Source: Phymatolithon calcareum (taxonomy: Eukaryota; Rhodophyta; Florideophyceae; Hapalidiales). From it: a stretch of DNA of 64,000 bases. The stretch's first letter is position 1; each line of letters starts with the position of its first letter. A program made the translations under genes and the position numbers. Of the stretch, positions 52,759 through 62,900 are shown piece after piece. The notes beneath the pieces are model-generated. The model did no database searches, was not told the DNA's origin, and worked only from the letters and a program-made list of their open reading frames with translations. The stretch spans positions 1,426,001 through 1,490,000 of the forward strand of contig OZ345383.1 of NCBI GenBank assembly GCA_977006965.1. Direction: 5' to 3'.

Positions 52759-54513
52759 ATGAGAGACACAGCGCAAGGGAGTGGCGGTAGCCCACCTAAT
52801 GGTTCAGGCGGGCTCGTCATCGGAGTTTTCGACCAGGCCAAGAACGATATTATGGAAGAGGTTAAACAAGGCCTTAGTGCACAAGAAGGAAGGATCATGG
52901 AGAAGATTGAGTCTAAACTCGACTCACTCCTAGATGGCGTTGCGGACAGGGTCGTGACTCGTCTCGCTGCACGAACGGCAGAAAGCGTGCATGACGGAAG
53001 TCGACCAGCAGACCCTGTTGTGAGAAAACGGGCCTCGCAGACAGTCACGGCTGACTCGCCACAGGTGAAGAAGATTTGTGTGAACAACCGTCGAGGTGTT
53101 ATCCCGCTGCTTGAATGGCTGCTTGCTATAGTTGTTGCAAGCATGGGCGGAAGAGTTAATGGCGCGAGGCATTGGTTGAATGACGACGTGCGCACTAAGC
53201 TGAGCCGAAGTTTAACATTGGCATCATCCGCGTCTGGTATCGAGACAGCCATGTTTGCAGTTATGCCAGGCGAGAAGCGCAAGATGAAATTCCAGACAAG
53301 CTCTGCGGCTATATGGAGTGTTTGGTTAAGGAGGTCTATATTGACGATGCTTTCCTACGCAAGGACCAAGGTTCTGACCGCCGATCCTCCAATGTCAATG
53401 AACGGCACGCGAAAGGAAGTAGCAGAAGAAGACGATTACAGTGCCCCGATGTGGCTTCTCAGTCTCAACACGCCAGCTCGTGCTGTAGAAATTGTAGATC
53501 GCGTGTTTGACAAGATGGAATCGAAGCCAGAACACTCCAATCCGTCCACTGAGGACGAAGTTACCAGCACTGCTAAGAAGCGTAAACTTGACAAAGATGC
53601 TCCGGAGGTCTGCGCGATTAAGAACATGCGCGCGATCTTAATGTCTTGGTTGAACTATCGACGGGTCGATGGGCGCGCGTACTTGTACTCATGTCTGCTA
53701 TTCTTGGTGCACAAGATAAGTGACTTTGACTCGGTGGAGCTGGCAAGAGAGGCGGGGTTCGAAATTGTACTGAGCGATCACCATACGGTTGAGGATGCTG
53801 ATGGAGCAGTTGAAGGTATGTGGAACATACAGCAAGCGAGTACGGCAAGCATGAACAAGGCGAGGTATCAGACAGCGCGAATCGTGTATGATGCGACGGA
53901 TGACGCCAATGTGAAAGCCCTATCTGAAATGGAAACTCGATTCCCTGGTCTCTCTGTGCGCCTGAACTACAAGCGGCGAGTGGTAAGGCAAGGCGTGGCG
54001 GCGTCAGATAGCAACAGTCCTGGAGATGATGAGGATACTTTCTGGAATGCAAGCGAGGAAGTCAGTTTGCATTCTGTGGCGACAGGTTTTCTAATGGAAC
54101 TTTTTAAAGTCGGTGACTCACGATTCGTTCTGGCGTCCTCTGCGCATTCTCTGCGGGCAATCCATACTATTGCTATAGGTCTTCGAGGATTATTGAAGCT
54201 TGTACTTGATGAGAATCCTTCTGTCGTAGAGACAAAGGCGTTGGGACAGGTGACGTATCGAGAAGGAAAGCCCGGGGGAATGCTGTCTTTGATGATGGGA
54301 TTGAAAGATTCTGGAGATGGAAAAGACAAGACAAGAAGAGAAAAGCTCGATGATCTCAAGTTTTTGATGCCATGGAAGACGTACGAGGAGGAGCTGAAGA
54401 AGAGGCAAGCCGAAGAAGTGAGACGAAATGGAGGGTTCGCACCGGACGTGATTGACGAGGCACGGGCCGATATTGGGGATCTAGGAACAGATTGGCACCC
54501 AATGCATTGGTAG
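52759..54513 (+). CDS. Transposon companion protein 1, unknown
   Basis: 584 aa from the first in-frame ATG (52759); the frame opens earlier with GTG only. I do not recognise it. The N-terminus is Gly/Ser-rich, then a likely coiled coil (EEVKQGLSAQEGRIMEKIES, about residues 30-70) and a basic Lys-Lys patch (SPQVKKICVNN). A second basic, NLS-like stretch is AKKRKLDKDA. The C-terminus is a charged helix (KTYEEELKKRQAEEV) ending TDWHPMHW. Position and features (coiled coil, two basic patches) would suit the subterminal-repeat-binding accessory protein of CACTA elements, but there is no sequence support for that. A second frame is open at 53200-53510, so a frameshift cannot be excluded. Confidence 0.65.
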   Translation: MRDTAQGSGGSPPNGSGGLVIGVFDQAKNDIMEEVKQGLSAQEGRIMEKIESKLDSLLDGVADRVVTRLAARTAESVHDGSRPADPVVRKRASQTVTADSPQVKKICVNNRRGVIPLLEWLLAIVVASMGGRVNGARHWLNDDVRTKLSRSLTLASSASGIETAMFAVMPGEKRKMKFQTSSAAIWSVWLRRSILTMLSYARTKVLTADPPMSMNGTRKEVAEEDDYSAPMWLLSLNTPARAVEIVDRVFDKMESKPEHSNPSTEDEVTSTAKKRKLDKDAPEVCAIKNMRAILMSWLNYRRVDGRAYLYSCLLFLVHKISDFDSVELAREAGFEIVLSDHHTVEDADGAVEGMWNIQQASTASMNKARYQTARIVYDATDDANVKALSEMETRFPGLSVRLNYKRRVVRQGVAASDSNSPGDDEDTFWNASEEVSLHSVATGFLMELFKVGDSRFVLASSAHSLRAIHTIAIGLRGLLKLVLDENPSVVETKALGQVTYREGKPGGMLSLMMGLKDSGDGKDKTRREKLDDLKFLMPWKTYEEELKKRQAEEVRRNGGFAPDVIDEARADIGDLGTDWHPMHW

Positions 54514-54916
54514 AAGCTATACATTGCGTTCCACCTAATTTTCTTGTCATTTTCGGCCTAGAACTGCTGCATGTCCACATTCCATATTCGTTTCCTGCGT
54601 AGGCTACCCAATTCAAAATTTTTGGCAGTCCCGCTATTTTCCGTTTTTGCAAATGATAACAAATCTCTGATGTAATAAACACGCTTACGGGTATTGTTTT
54701 CAGCTCGTCTCAAACTGTACCTTTGAGCCTTTGATCGTTTTACTTGTACCCTGTAACATGCTGACGAACGTATTCAGTCAAAATTAGCTACTACTTTAAA
54801 TTTACGGTGCACTGAGGTAGTGCGTGGGAATCAATTTTAAAACAATGTGTGAGTTTAATGAGGATGTATCTAAACGCATTAAGAGCGGAGACTCACTACG
54901 GGATTGTACTGACCTA

Positions 54917-56269
54917 CTAAGGAAGGGAAAATCTTGAATTCGTAGATAGATTGCCAGCGGAGGATGTGGGCATGGGTGATACCGCGATTTGGGAAGGAAA
55001 CATTCCATCCACTCGAGCCGAGAAGACATTTCTGGCAGTAGCTGTTAGAGCAGATGTTCGGAGTACAACACAAGGAAATATTGAGCGCAGGCATCCAGGA
55101 ACACAATCTGCCGTGGGTGGAACCTCCAACGATGTGCACGTACTACGTTCCCAAACTAAAGAGAACGTCCTCTGCTCCGGTCCTCTTCTGTTAATATCCG
55201 ATATCCTAGGTCGCAGAGGAATATCGGAAAGATCAGGCGGTGCAGGCAATCTGGCGAGCGATTTTGAAGACTCCTTTCTGAAGGAAAAGCCAGTTGTCCA
55301 GGTATCGTCCTGCCAGACGCAAGAGCTTTGGAAAAGTGATGGTATCTGATAATCCGGTTCCTGGAGTGGTATTCCGTGCCCAATTAGCACTGTTCTACAG
55401 TTAGACCCATCCGCTAGTTTGCGAAGGAGACTAACGCCCAATATCTGAGATGCTCGCAATTGTCGCCCTTCCCTCGCAGAGGAATATCGCTCCTTGTACA
55501 AACCCGCCTCTCGCAGCCCGACGCTGATCTCAAGCGCCTCGCACATAGAACTGTAGCAAGGGAAAATAATTTCCAGTCGAGAAACAGAGCAAATCGTAGG
55601 AAATGTTGCGTAATACTCGGAGGGAAATACAGAGCAATGAATAGTTGGCGATTTGAGAAGCTCTTGGGTAAGTAATTGAAAATCCAGAAGCGTACAATCA
55701 GATGGACGAGACTTGATGAAAACTTGGCGAATAGAATTTGCCGCGCAAGGTGATCGTTCTTTCTTTCCAAGCTCGATGCTGCCAGATTGTAGGGCCTTAA
55801 CGGCAGAAATCTTTGCGAAGATAATAGTTCGACGGATAAAGTTAGACTTAACTCCTGTTGTTCTCAGTATCGCTGTCGCACGCTCTGATTCCGCAGACTT
55901 TCGCAGCGATGAGATATCATCGACAAGCACGGACAGCTGGACAGCCATTGCTGCGTGAGATCGGCGCAGTTCATCTACTTCCTCCGATACGTATCCCTGC
56001 GATGCTCTCGGGGCGGCAGGAGAAATGATTGGAATCGATGTTGCTGCTAGCGGATTTACTACTGTGCGAGGTAGTATGTGAACAGCAGAACCCTTCCTTG
56101 AGACGTTGTCTTGGAGTGCGCTGGGATGGATAAGTACAGGTCTGGTAGACAACACAGGTACATGGGAAACCACCTTAGGCGACTTGTTCGTTACATCGGA
56201 GGTATCACGGAGATCAGACATTCTGTGTTGTTCAGTAGCCACGATTTTCTGACGTATCGAACAGTCCAT
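54917..56269 (-). CDS. Transposon companion protein 2, unknown
   Basis: 450 aa from the ATG at 56269. I do not recognise it. Ser/Pro/Val-rich N-terminal ~90 residues, then a heptad-like helix (EEVDELRRSHAAMAVQLSVL, about 100-135), then a Ser/Leu/Arg-rich C-terminal part with several Cys. It is divergent from the transposase gene, with starts 315 bp apart, so both probably share one promoter region inside the element. It converges with companion gene 1. The composition is unusual (Ser and Arg high), so a coding role is likely but not certain. Confidence 0.5.
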   Translation of the reverse strand: MDCSIRQKIVATEQHRMSDLRDTSDVTNKSPKVVSHVPVLSTRPVLIHPSALQDNVSRKGSAVHILPRTVVNPLAATSIPIISPAAPRASQGYVSEEVDELRRSHAAMAVQLSVLVDDISSLRKSAESERATAILRTTGVKSNFIRRTIIFAKISAVKALQSGSIELGKKERSPCAANSIRQVFIKSRPSDCTLLDFQLLTQELLKSPTIHCSVFPSEYYATFPTICSVSRLEIIFPCYSSMCEALEISVGLREAGLYKERYSSAREGRQLRASQILGVSLLRKLADGSNCRTVLIGHGIPLQEPDYQIPSLFQSSCVWQDDTWTTGFSFRKESSKSLARLPAPPDLSDIPLRPRISDINRRGPEQRTFSLVWERSTCTSLEVPPTADCVPGCLRSIFPCVVLRTSALTATARNVFSARVDGMFPSQIAVSPMPTSSAGNLSTNSRFSLP

Positions 56270-56584
56270 CACCCGTGGTGCACGTCTTCGGTAGTACGCG
56301 TGCGAATTTCACGGCGAGTTGCATTTCATCACATCAAAAGCTATATCAGGGGTATTGTCTTCCATGCTACGTAATTGTATCTTAGCTCTAATCATGCATC
56401 GTATCACAGGTTTATCAAAAATATATTTATTAATATAAAAAGGAGATCTTCAGAACTCGTTATAATCGGAGGACATGGAGATTTATGGTGAACGCCACCC
56501 TGCAGGACCTGATGATCAATTTCTTTAACTACCCAGATAAATTGAAGGCTCTCTACGACAATCGCACAGTGGCACTTTCTTTTC

Positions 56585-59500
56585 ATGAACACCGAGGAGA
56601 ACAATGCTTCTCGAAAAAGGAGGAGCAGGCATCGCTTCCAGACAATACCCAACATATCACCCCCGGCCTCGTCACAAACTGGTCGCCGAACTTCGATCAA
56701 TACGCCGACGGGATCTTCTTCTCCTGCTTTCTCTTCTATGCGACGCATAGACTTCGATGATGGTACCGAATTTTTGCCCCTACCGAGCGGGCAAAATGAG
56801 GCATCACGTGAACGACATGGTGATGCTAGAGTATTTTTGTCCGCACCAATCGGACAAAACGAGGCATCAGATGAAGAACGTGGTCACGAGCATTCCAGCG
56901 GTTTGCTTAATGAACACAGCACCGGTAATGGAGCGCGTCTCCACAGGAGTCCATCTTCTTCTAATGACGTCTTTAATGATGAGCCCGCCTCAATTGTTGA
57001 AGATATGTTTCGGGAAAATGCGACGGAGACAGAACAAACAAACGATTGTAACAGAGCTTCCGAGAGCCGACCGGTCGAAGATGAGCAGTTAGTGCCCAGG
57101 GGAATGGACGGCTCAGAGAGTTCTACACTTCTTATCTCGAGTTGGAGAGTTATCTGGGGTCTTCTCATGACTGGCGGTTCGATGAAGATGACTAAGGTAA
57201 TGTACCACGCAATGCGGACTATGGGCGATACGTTTGCGCAATTCCCCCATCGGGGGTGGAACACGTCGGGTGTTGATATTCTTCCGGAAAACGCTTTACC
57301 TTCAAGAATATCGTGTCTTCCACATTTCTCCACTCTTAACCGTGTAGTACGCCCGATTCTATACAAATCGTTGGCTCCACGAGCGACCGACTATTACGAG
57401 CACATGGATCTAAAAAAGGCAGGTGCTCGTTGTTCTAAGTTCGACGACGAAGGCAGACCGATGGCAAAAGTGCGAGTGGTACTTCCTAGTGAATATGCTC
57501 GCGCTGATATATCCACGGGTCCTGTTTTCGAGGCGATGAGATCAACTAGCCTCGAAGCAGTACAATTTAGCAACGACAATTCGTCAGGGAAACCAACCTG
57601 TGCCGTAACGGCGGACGAGTGTGTTGATGTCTGGCCGATTGTTGCAGCCCGTGAGATGTTCTATGGCCCACATCAAAACATAAGCTTGGACGTACCAACA
57701 GACTCCGAATCAACCGCGCAGACACAATTCGCCGAGCCTGGAGACAATATTGAGCTCTATGCTACGGGATCAGAGGCCTTTTCTTCTGCACTGATCTCTG
57801 CATTTGGGACTTGTGATCAAACATGTCCCCCTCTATCTCTTCGGGGAGTGGTTTCGGCTATTTGGACAGTGCATCATGCGAGCCGTCGTCACACCCCAGG
57901 CTTCGAAAGCGGACTCCGGGACGGATTGTGTCGCCGAGATCGTGCGATTTGCAATGCCTTCAATTTTATCTCATACACCTCGCCGACCGACTCAGTTGAC
58001 GTCGTTGTTCCTGAACTACCTAACGATGACAGCAGTAGCGCAGACGCTATGCAAGCTGACATTGGAACCGATCATGTTTCGAAGCGTAAAACTATCTCTC
58101 CACAACTCACACAGGCGCTTAAGGAGCGACGAGCTGCTATTAAAGCAAGGCGTGCTCAGATTCAACGAGCTTGGCGTGACTGGGTGAAGCCACTTCTCAA
58201 GCCAGGTGATGTGGTAGCATTGATTCAACCTTGCCCTTCAGACACTAATTTACGCCGACGTGATGATGGCTCCCGTCTTTGCATTGTCCACAGATTTTGG
58301 CGGGAGAACGAGGAGCATCGTCGGCACATGCTGTGGATTCCTGCAGACATTGTTTTGCCGTCCGAATTTCAGACAGGATCCTATCACATTTCGGACCTTT
58401 GCGGTCCGCCAAACCGTGCAGGAGATCTAAACTACCGCGACATATGCAGCGTTACAATGACCTCACCGCACAGTGGTTCACGGGGAGCACAACGATACGA
58501 GCCGGTAAGCAGCTTTGGAACTCTTCCAACAGGAGAGAAATATGTCATATACAGGTTCGTTTTGTTCTGGGACGGGTTCGAAATGTCTGTTGGTAAATCG
58601 GCAACCGGCGATGGGTTTTACATGCTTTGTTTAAATTTACCCTTAAAATCGCGATCATCTCTTCACGCTGTTCGAAAAATTAGTCTTACACCCCCCGGGG
58701 TGAAGACAGACGTTGTGTTTAAGCGTATTCAGGATGATATAACGACCGGAATGACTCAGGGATTTATGGACGTCGATGCCGACGGTAACCAGAGGCGTAT
58801 TTTCCTCGACCTTGTAGGCCTGGTTGGCGATACTCCAGCTGTAAATGAAGTACTTGACGTTCTCGGCCACACTGCAAATTCATGCTGCCATCTATGCACA
58901 GTAGTGCGTCGCTCTGATTCTCTGGTGGGTAGCCGTTATGTCCGATCAGGGTTCGATGGGTCCAATTCGAGTACCGCCCGGAGGTATTACCAGCACACGG
59001 CGGTTCGTGATTGTACACCAGGCCCAGAGACGTGCAAGCTCTTAGGAATGAAGCCAGTCCATGATGATTCATGTCTACCTCTTCATCGCCTCCGACAAGC
59101 TATGTGGGAAGTTAAAACCCAAATTCCTAGAACTACTCTCGGCATGCCGCTTGTTTCGGGCGATTTGGACCCATATCAGGCTTGTTTCGTGGCCCCTGAT
59201 CACCTTCTGACAGGACATGCGCGCGACTGTATCAATTTTGCGTTCAAGATGCTTCCAACAACTCAGCACAGAAAGTCATGTGAAGCCTTTTTAATTGGTT
59301 TGCTCTCCGAGTGCCGTCTACCTGCTCAGAACCGACTGTTCGACCACGACAAGCGCAAGCTTTTTACAATGTCCATGACTGAGCTCTATGCTCTTTTGTT
59401 CGTAGCAGAGCTTGGTTTTAAGTTTGGCCACGCGCATGCAGACTTCGTCACTAGGACAACAGAACCAATCACGAGGCAGTGCCGGTCAGCAATCGCTCTT

Positions 59501-60865
59501 CTGGCATCATGTTCTCGTCTCGTTTCTGATTTGTGGTTCCTCCCAAGCAATTTTCGAGATGGTGCTTCTGAGGGAGAATCATTTAAATCGAACTTCGGCT
59601 ACACGCATATGACGAAATTGCAATCACTCGCTTTCGACCATATCAATCTCATTCGTGATTTGTGTACAATGCCGGACGGTGAAGTGCACGCAATGGAGGA
59701 TCCGGACTGTGGAAGGCAACGACGTGCGGCTCTTTCTAAGAAGCATAGCATTCGGCTCCTCGCGATTAAAACGATTGATAAACCGAACGTACATCGTCTA
59801 CGAGAACTCGTACGAACCACGCTCCCCATGATTGGGCACGTCTCTCGCGCTGGTGAGCTAATATTGGAAAAAGCTCATCAGTCACTAAAGAGAGGTATAA
59901 AACAGTCAAATAACAAGGAACCCCATCTACAAGCCATGAACAGTGTCCTCCTAAATGATTGGCAGGGACGGCTTTCGCTCCTCGCGTCCAGTGCACTATC
60001 TGGAGATTACGGGGCCTTGCGTGGGTGCTTTCGACTGCTTGCAGGACGGGAAGCCGTGCAAGCAATGAATGGAACCCTGCACGAGAGACATATGATTCAA
60101 GTTCGACAGGCACTTGGTCCCCCGTCTTGCGTACCAGCACAGCTAGACACTCAGGGTATGTCTGTCATCGCAAAGATAAATAATCAACCGGTGACACACT
60201 CTTGGAAACTAGAAGGAACACCAGAAACGGGGACCCGAGCAACCCAGTTTTCTACAGATCGTCGACGTGCGGTGTTCTATTATTTCGTTTCTGCGTTCAC
60301 TACCCGCCGGCAGTTTAGCGGTATCGACATCGGTGATTTGATTACCTCCGCATATTCTGCCAACCAAAGTACCGAACGCTTAAGATCCGGGGATGTCCTG
60401 GACTTACTTTGCCTCCGACCCTCCAGCTTTTCTTTTCATTTTCCGTTTGTCATTCTCGCAAGCGTTCTACGTGCAGCGGGCTCTGACAACACATTAACAG
60501 GACGGGCATTTTGGTATATTCTCTGTTTTGTAAGATTCCAACGATCTCCCGGAAAGACAGAAATTTTCGCAGCTGTTCTTCCTTGTCAATCTCTTCCATT
60601 ACTGACATCGCAAAATGTTTCAAGCTCCCTGGAACAAAAATATACGGTCCTCACTCGGATACAGTCAGAAATGAGACCTGTGTCATTTATACGAGTGACG
60701 GGTTCAATGCGATCCGCATCCATTATTCACCTCTGCACGCCGCCATCATGCACCGTCTTGCCCCATTTAGGAACAATACGACATAGTGCTGAAGCCTCGC
60801 CCCTCGAGGGCGGCATTTTTTACCTTAGGTCTAGAAAGGAGGGCTATCCACCCCGCTGCGGATAA
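56585..60865 (+). CDS. Tnp2-like transposase (CACTA/Plavaka type)
   Basis: 1426 aa from the ATG at 56585 without interruption. The N-terminal ~130 residues are basic then Ser-rich and hold a twice-repeated GQNEAS segment (69-74 and 90-95). A basic helix (ALKERRAAIKARRAQIQRAW) lies near residue 520. The catalytic core is of the Tnp2 kind. An acidic residue lies in FWDGFEMSVG (Asp663), where CACTA-type enzymes have the first Asp. LVGLVGDTPAVNEVL (Asp749) comes next, followed directly by a CCHLC metal-knuckle (767-771). The third part of the site may be APDHLLTG (Asp872). This order is seen in Plavaka/CACTA transposases, which cut and paste DNA. The last ~250 residues resemble nothing I know. 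Spliced ends were not tested. Confidence 0.75.
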   Translation: MNTEENNASRKRRSRHRFQTIPNISPPASSQTGRRTSINTPTGSSSPAFSSMRRIDFDDGTEFLPLPSGQNEASRERHGDARVFLSAPIGQNEASDEERGHEHSSGLLNEHSTGNGARLHRSPSSSNDVFNDEPASIVEDMFRENATETEQTNDCNRASESRPVEDEQLVPRGMDGSESSTLLISSWRVIWGLLMTGGSMKMTKVMYHAMRTMGDTFAQFPHRGWNTSGVDILPENALPSRISCLPHFSTLNRVVRPILYKSLAPRATDYYEHMDLKKAGARCSKFDDEGRPMAKVRVVLPSEYARADISTGPVFEAMRSTSLEAVQFSNDNSSGKPTCAVTADECVDVWPIVAAREMFYGPHQNISLDVPTDSESTAQTQFAEPGDNIELYATGSEAFSSALISAFGTCDQTCPPLSLRGVVSAIWTVHHASRRHTPGFESGLRDGLCRRDRAICNAFNFISYTSPTDSVDVVVPELPNDDSSSADAMQADIGTDHVSKRKTISPQLTQALKERRAAIKARRAQIQRAWRDWVKPLLKPGDVVALIQPCPSDTNLRRRDDGSRLCIVHRFWRENEEHRRHMLWIPADIVLPSEFQTGSYHISDLCGPPNRAGDLNYRDICSVTMTSPHSGSRGAQRYEPVSSFGTLPTGEKYVIYRFVLFWDGFEMSVGKSATGDGFYMLCLNLPLKSRSSLHAVRKISLTPPGVKTDVVFKRIQDDITTGMTQGFMDVDADGNQRRIFLDLVGLVGDTPAVNEVLDVLGHTANSCCHLCTVVRRSDSLVGSRYVRSGFDGSNSSTARRYYQHTAVRDCTPGPETCKLLGMKPVHDDSCLPLHRLRQAMWEVKTQIPRTTLGMPLVSGDLDPYQACFVAPDHLLTGHARDCINFAFKMLPTTQHRKSCEAFLIGLLSECRLPAQNRLFDHDKRKLFTMSMTELYALLFVAELGFKFGHAHADFVTRTTEPITRQCRSAIALLASCSRLVSDLWFLPSNFRDGASEGESFKSNFGYTHMTKLQSLAFDHINLIRDLCTMPDGEVHAMEDPDCGRQRRAALSKKHSIRLLAIKTIDKPNVHRLRELVRTTLPMIGHVSRAGELILEKAHQSLKRGIKQSNNKEPHLQAMNSVLLNDWQGRLSLLASSALSGDYGALRGCFRLLAGREAVQAMNGTLHERHMIQVRQALGPPSCVPAQLDTQGMSVIAKINNQPVTHSWKLEGTPETGTRATQFSTDRRRAVFYYFVSAFTTRRQFSGIDIGDLITSAYSANQSTERLRSGDVLDLLCLRPSSFSFHFPFVILASVLRAAGSDNTLTGRAFWYILCFVRFQRSPGKTEIFAAVLPCQSLPLLTSQNVSSSLEQKYTVLTRIQSEMRPVSFIRVTGSMRSASIIHLCTPPSCTVLPHLGTIRHSAEASPLEGGIFYLRSRKEGYPPRCG

Positions 60866-61117
60866 ACCATTGATATCTTGTTTCATAAATTCTAAGAAAT
60901 GCTTTACACGTCCTAAAGAGAGTGAAGAAGTCAAACTGGGCATGACTTGTCTACCGTATTGTTCATTCGGCTTGCCCATCATTTGAAGCTTTGTCAATGT
61001 TTTCCGTGAATCACGCACAGCGACCGGTTTTCCACTCCCTCCAGCGACCATGTGATAAGGGTACTACGGACCATTCTATCTCAAGAAGCTGTACAATCGA
61101 CAGGGCGACTGATATTA

Positions 61118-61285
61118 TCTTTCCTATCATAGTAGATAATATCACCATTATCATTTTGTGGTATCGACAAATGCAACATCAGATATGGGTTTTCCTATCG
61201 AAATAGGTATCGCCGCGATAACATAATCCTATATTCGTGATAGAACATCACATTATCATAGCCTATGATAGGAAAAATCCTATCA
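61118..61285. repeat. Right subterminal hexamer block
   Basis: CCTATC or GATAGG occurs about five times, plus CCTATA and ATAGG variants, and inverted pairs such as CCTATGATAGG. It is the partner of the block at 51176-51340. Confidence 0.75.
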
Positions 61286-61380
61286 ACGGGATACGAATTT
61301 TTCTATCACTGCAAAATCCTGCGCCCCCACTGCAGTTTCTTGGTCCGTTCGTACCTCGTGCCCAATTACAGGCCGAAAAC

Positions 61381-61406
61381 ATTCTTTACAATTAATTGTA
61401 AAGAAT
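61381..61406. repeat. Perfect 26-bp palindrome
   Basis: The arms ATTCTTTACAATT and AATTGTAAAGAAT have no spacer. It lies about 45 bp outside the likely right end of the transposon. Confidence 0.9.
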
Positions 61407-61968
61407 ATTCTTTTACGAAATTGTTTTGCAAATCATCTCTCTGCCCTTTCTGTCTTCGCGTCTAAGCCTGTTCCAAAGTCAACGTTGTCCACTCGTGGTA
61501 CACTTAATGGATAGAGCTTTGCCATTTTCCGCAGCACAAAATTGCGTTTCACATCTATTTTGTCACTCAAAAATGGGCTTATCCAACCAAGAGTCTCAAT
61601 TTGGCTTTCGAATCCATGGCGCCATGGTGTAGCGTATTTGCGGAGCAAAGGTCTGTCACGTGCGGGACACTGTATGTAACAAACCAAGGTATAGTAAGCC
61701 GTCCTGTAAGGAACTTGTCCAGCCCCAACGGTCCTCTTAGATTTCATTTTGCCAATAGATAATGTTACTTTCTGACCCAGAAAAAATCAGCTGCCCCACT
61801 TGCCTAATGCTGCCAGAACAGAGCACTGTCATAACACCCCGGGAGATGCGGGAAATGTCGACTTTTGGACATTTTGGAGTACATAGCCCCAGCCAAGATA
61901 TTTTTGAGGTTTGCTATCTCTTAATCATAGAAGTAAAATTATAGTCTGCTAAACAGAAATCGAGCAAT
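61407..61968. other. Spacer between the two transposons
   Basis: 560 bases with only short frames. It should contain the 3' flank of the Harbinger-like element, but I found no terminal inverted repeat. Confidence 0.45.
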
Positions 61969-62900
61969 TTAAAAATCCACGTAAAACATTGGCTCAATTT
62001 GAATGGCCAGCGCGGTAATGTTGGCGACTGCATGGAAGCAGAACGAATGCAGGGACACATCATGTCGAAAACGTTCACGGACGACCGCAAAATGCTTAAA
62101 CCTTTTGTTGATAGTTTCGTGGCGGGCTCGCATGTCACTGTGGCACTCATTATGGACCTCAAAATCATACGGTGTGAAACAAAGGGGACTTCTGTACCCC
62201 TTATCAGCGACGACCCGCTCGCCGTCTTTGAGAGCGTGTTTCATGTCTTTGTTAAAAATAGTAAGGTCTGCATTAGCGCCGCACTCAAACGCACCGTTGA
62301 CCCAAACTATTTCGTTACCCTCCAATGACAGTGCAATTTCATAGCGGACGCCCGGCCCTTTTAGTTTGTGAGAGTACCATTTCGTATCCCGTGGTGTGGG
62401 CTCTTGAATCGGGCAATCTGTCCCATCGACTGATACGTAGCATCCATGATACGCTTTGTAGAACAAACGCCGCTCCCACTGGATCTGAACAGTTGGAGTA
62501 CAGTGGACGGATAGGAATTAGCAATCTCGATACTCCTCAAATAGTTAGGAATAGGGAACAAAACAGCAAAACGAGTACGTACTACACGGACAGCTGCAAT
62601 TAGTTTGACGTATTTCCACGCCCATTTGCGAAACGTCTTTTCATCTACACGGCAGAATGCGGCATGAACGTGCTCAGTCCGGTAGATTTTCAAAAAGAGG
62701 AGTGCCCACAGTAAATGTACCGGCTTTCCCGAATGTTCCGCCGGTATGCGGGCCCAAAGCTCCGCACAAATCGAAGGGGAACCACCAAAATGGGCACGAA
62801 AGCGCCGTATCCATAGGGCAGTGCTTGTATGAGATACTCGAATGAGATCAGCACCGAGTTCTTCGAAAACTGAAGGGCGCGTTGCCATCAAAACGCTCAT
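61969..62900 (-). pseudogene. PIF/Harbinger-like transposase (DDE_Tnp_4), frameshifted
   Basis: Two minus-strand frames together make one transposase of about 300 aa. The first (from the ATG at 62900) carries the N-terminal helical part, with AAFCRVDEKTFRKWAWKYV. The second carries the catalytic domain: SVDGTDCPIQEP (first Asp), YSHKLKGPGVRYEIALSL, WVNGAFECGANADL, ADKGYR (second Asp) and ARHETINKRFKHF (Glu). These are the DDE signatures of the Harbinger/IS5-like family. The frames switch near 62490, where ACTGT occurs twice, 11 bases apart. An 11-bp local duplication or insertion would explain the shift, while an intron would be too short. The gene is otherwise free of stops. Confidence 0.8.

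Larger units (their letters stand above)
51150..61340. mobile_element. CACTA/Plavaka-like DNA transposon with three genes, ends not resolved
   Basis: About 10 kb. The Tnp2-like transposase (56585-60865) and two companion genes lie between two blocks, 51176-51340 and 61118-61285, that share dense CCTATC/GATAGG hexamers in both orientations. They also share longer pieces such as GATAGGA, TTTTTCCTAT and ATCCTATC. Dense subterminal repeats at both ends are typical of CACTA elements, where an accessory protein binds them. I could not find convincing terminal inverted repeats beginning CACTA. An 8-mer CACTGCAG occurs at 51158-51165 and 61328-61335. All three frames are long and uninterrupted, so the element may be young. 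Confidence 0.65.

Noticed and set aside
53200-53510. Second open frame inside companion gene 1
   Set aside because: It reads plausibly (GYMECLVKEVYIDDAFLRK) but begins after a stop and the main frame continues cleanly on both sides; kept only as a caution about a possible frameshift.
51158-61335. CACTGCAG at both sides of the CACTA-like element as a target-site duplication
   Set aside because: CACTA elements usually make 2-3 bp duplications, the 8-mer contains the palindrome CTGCAG, and the true termini are not defined; chance cannot be excluded.
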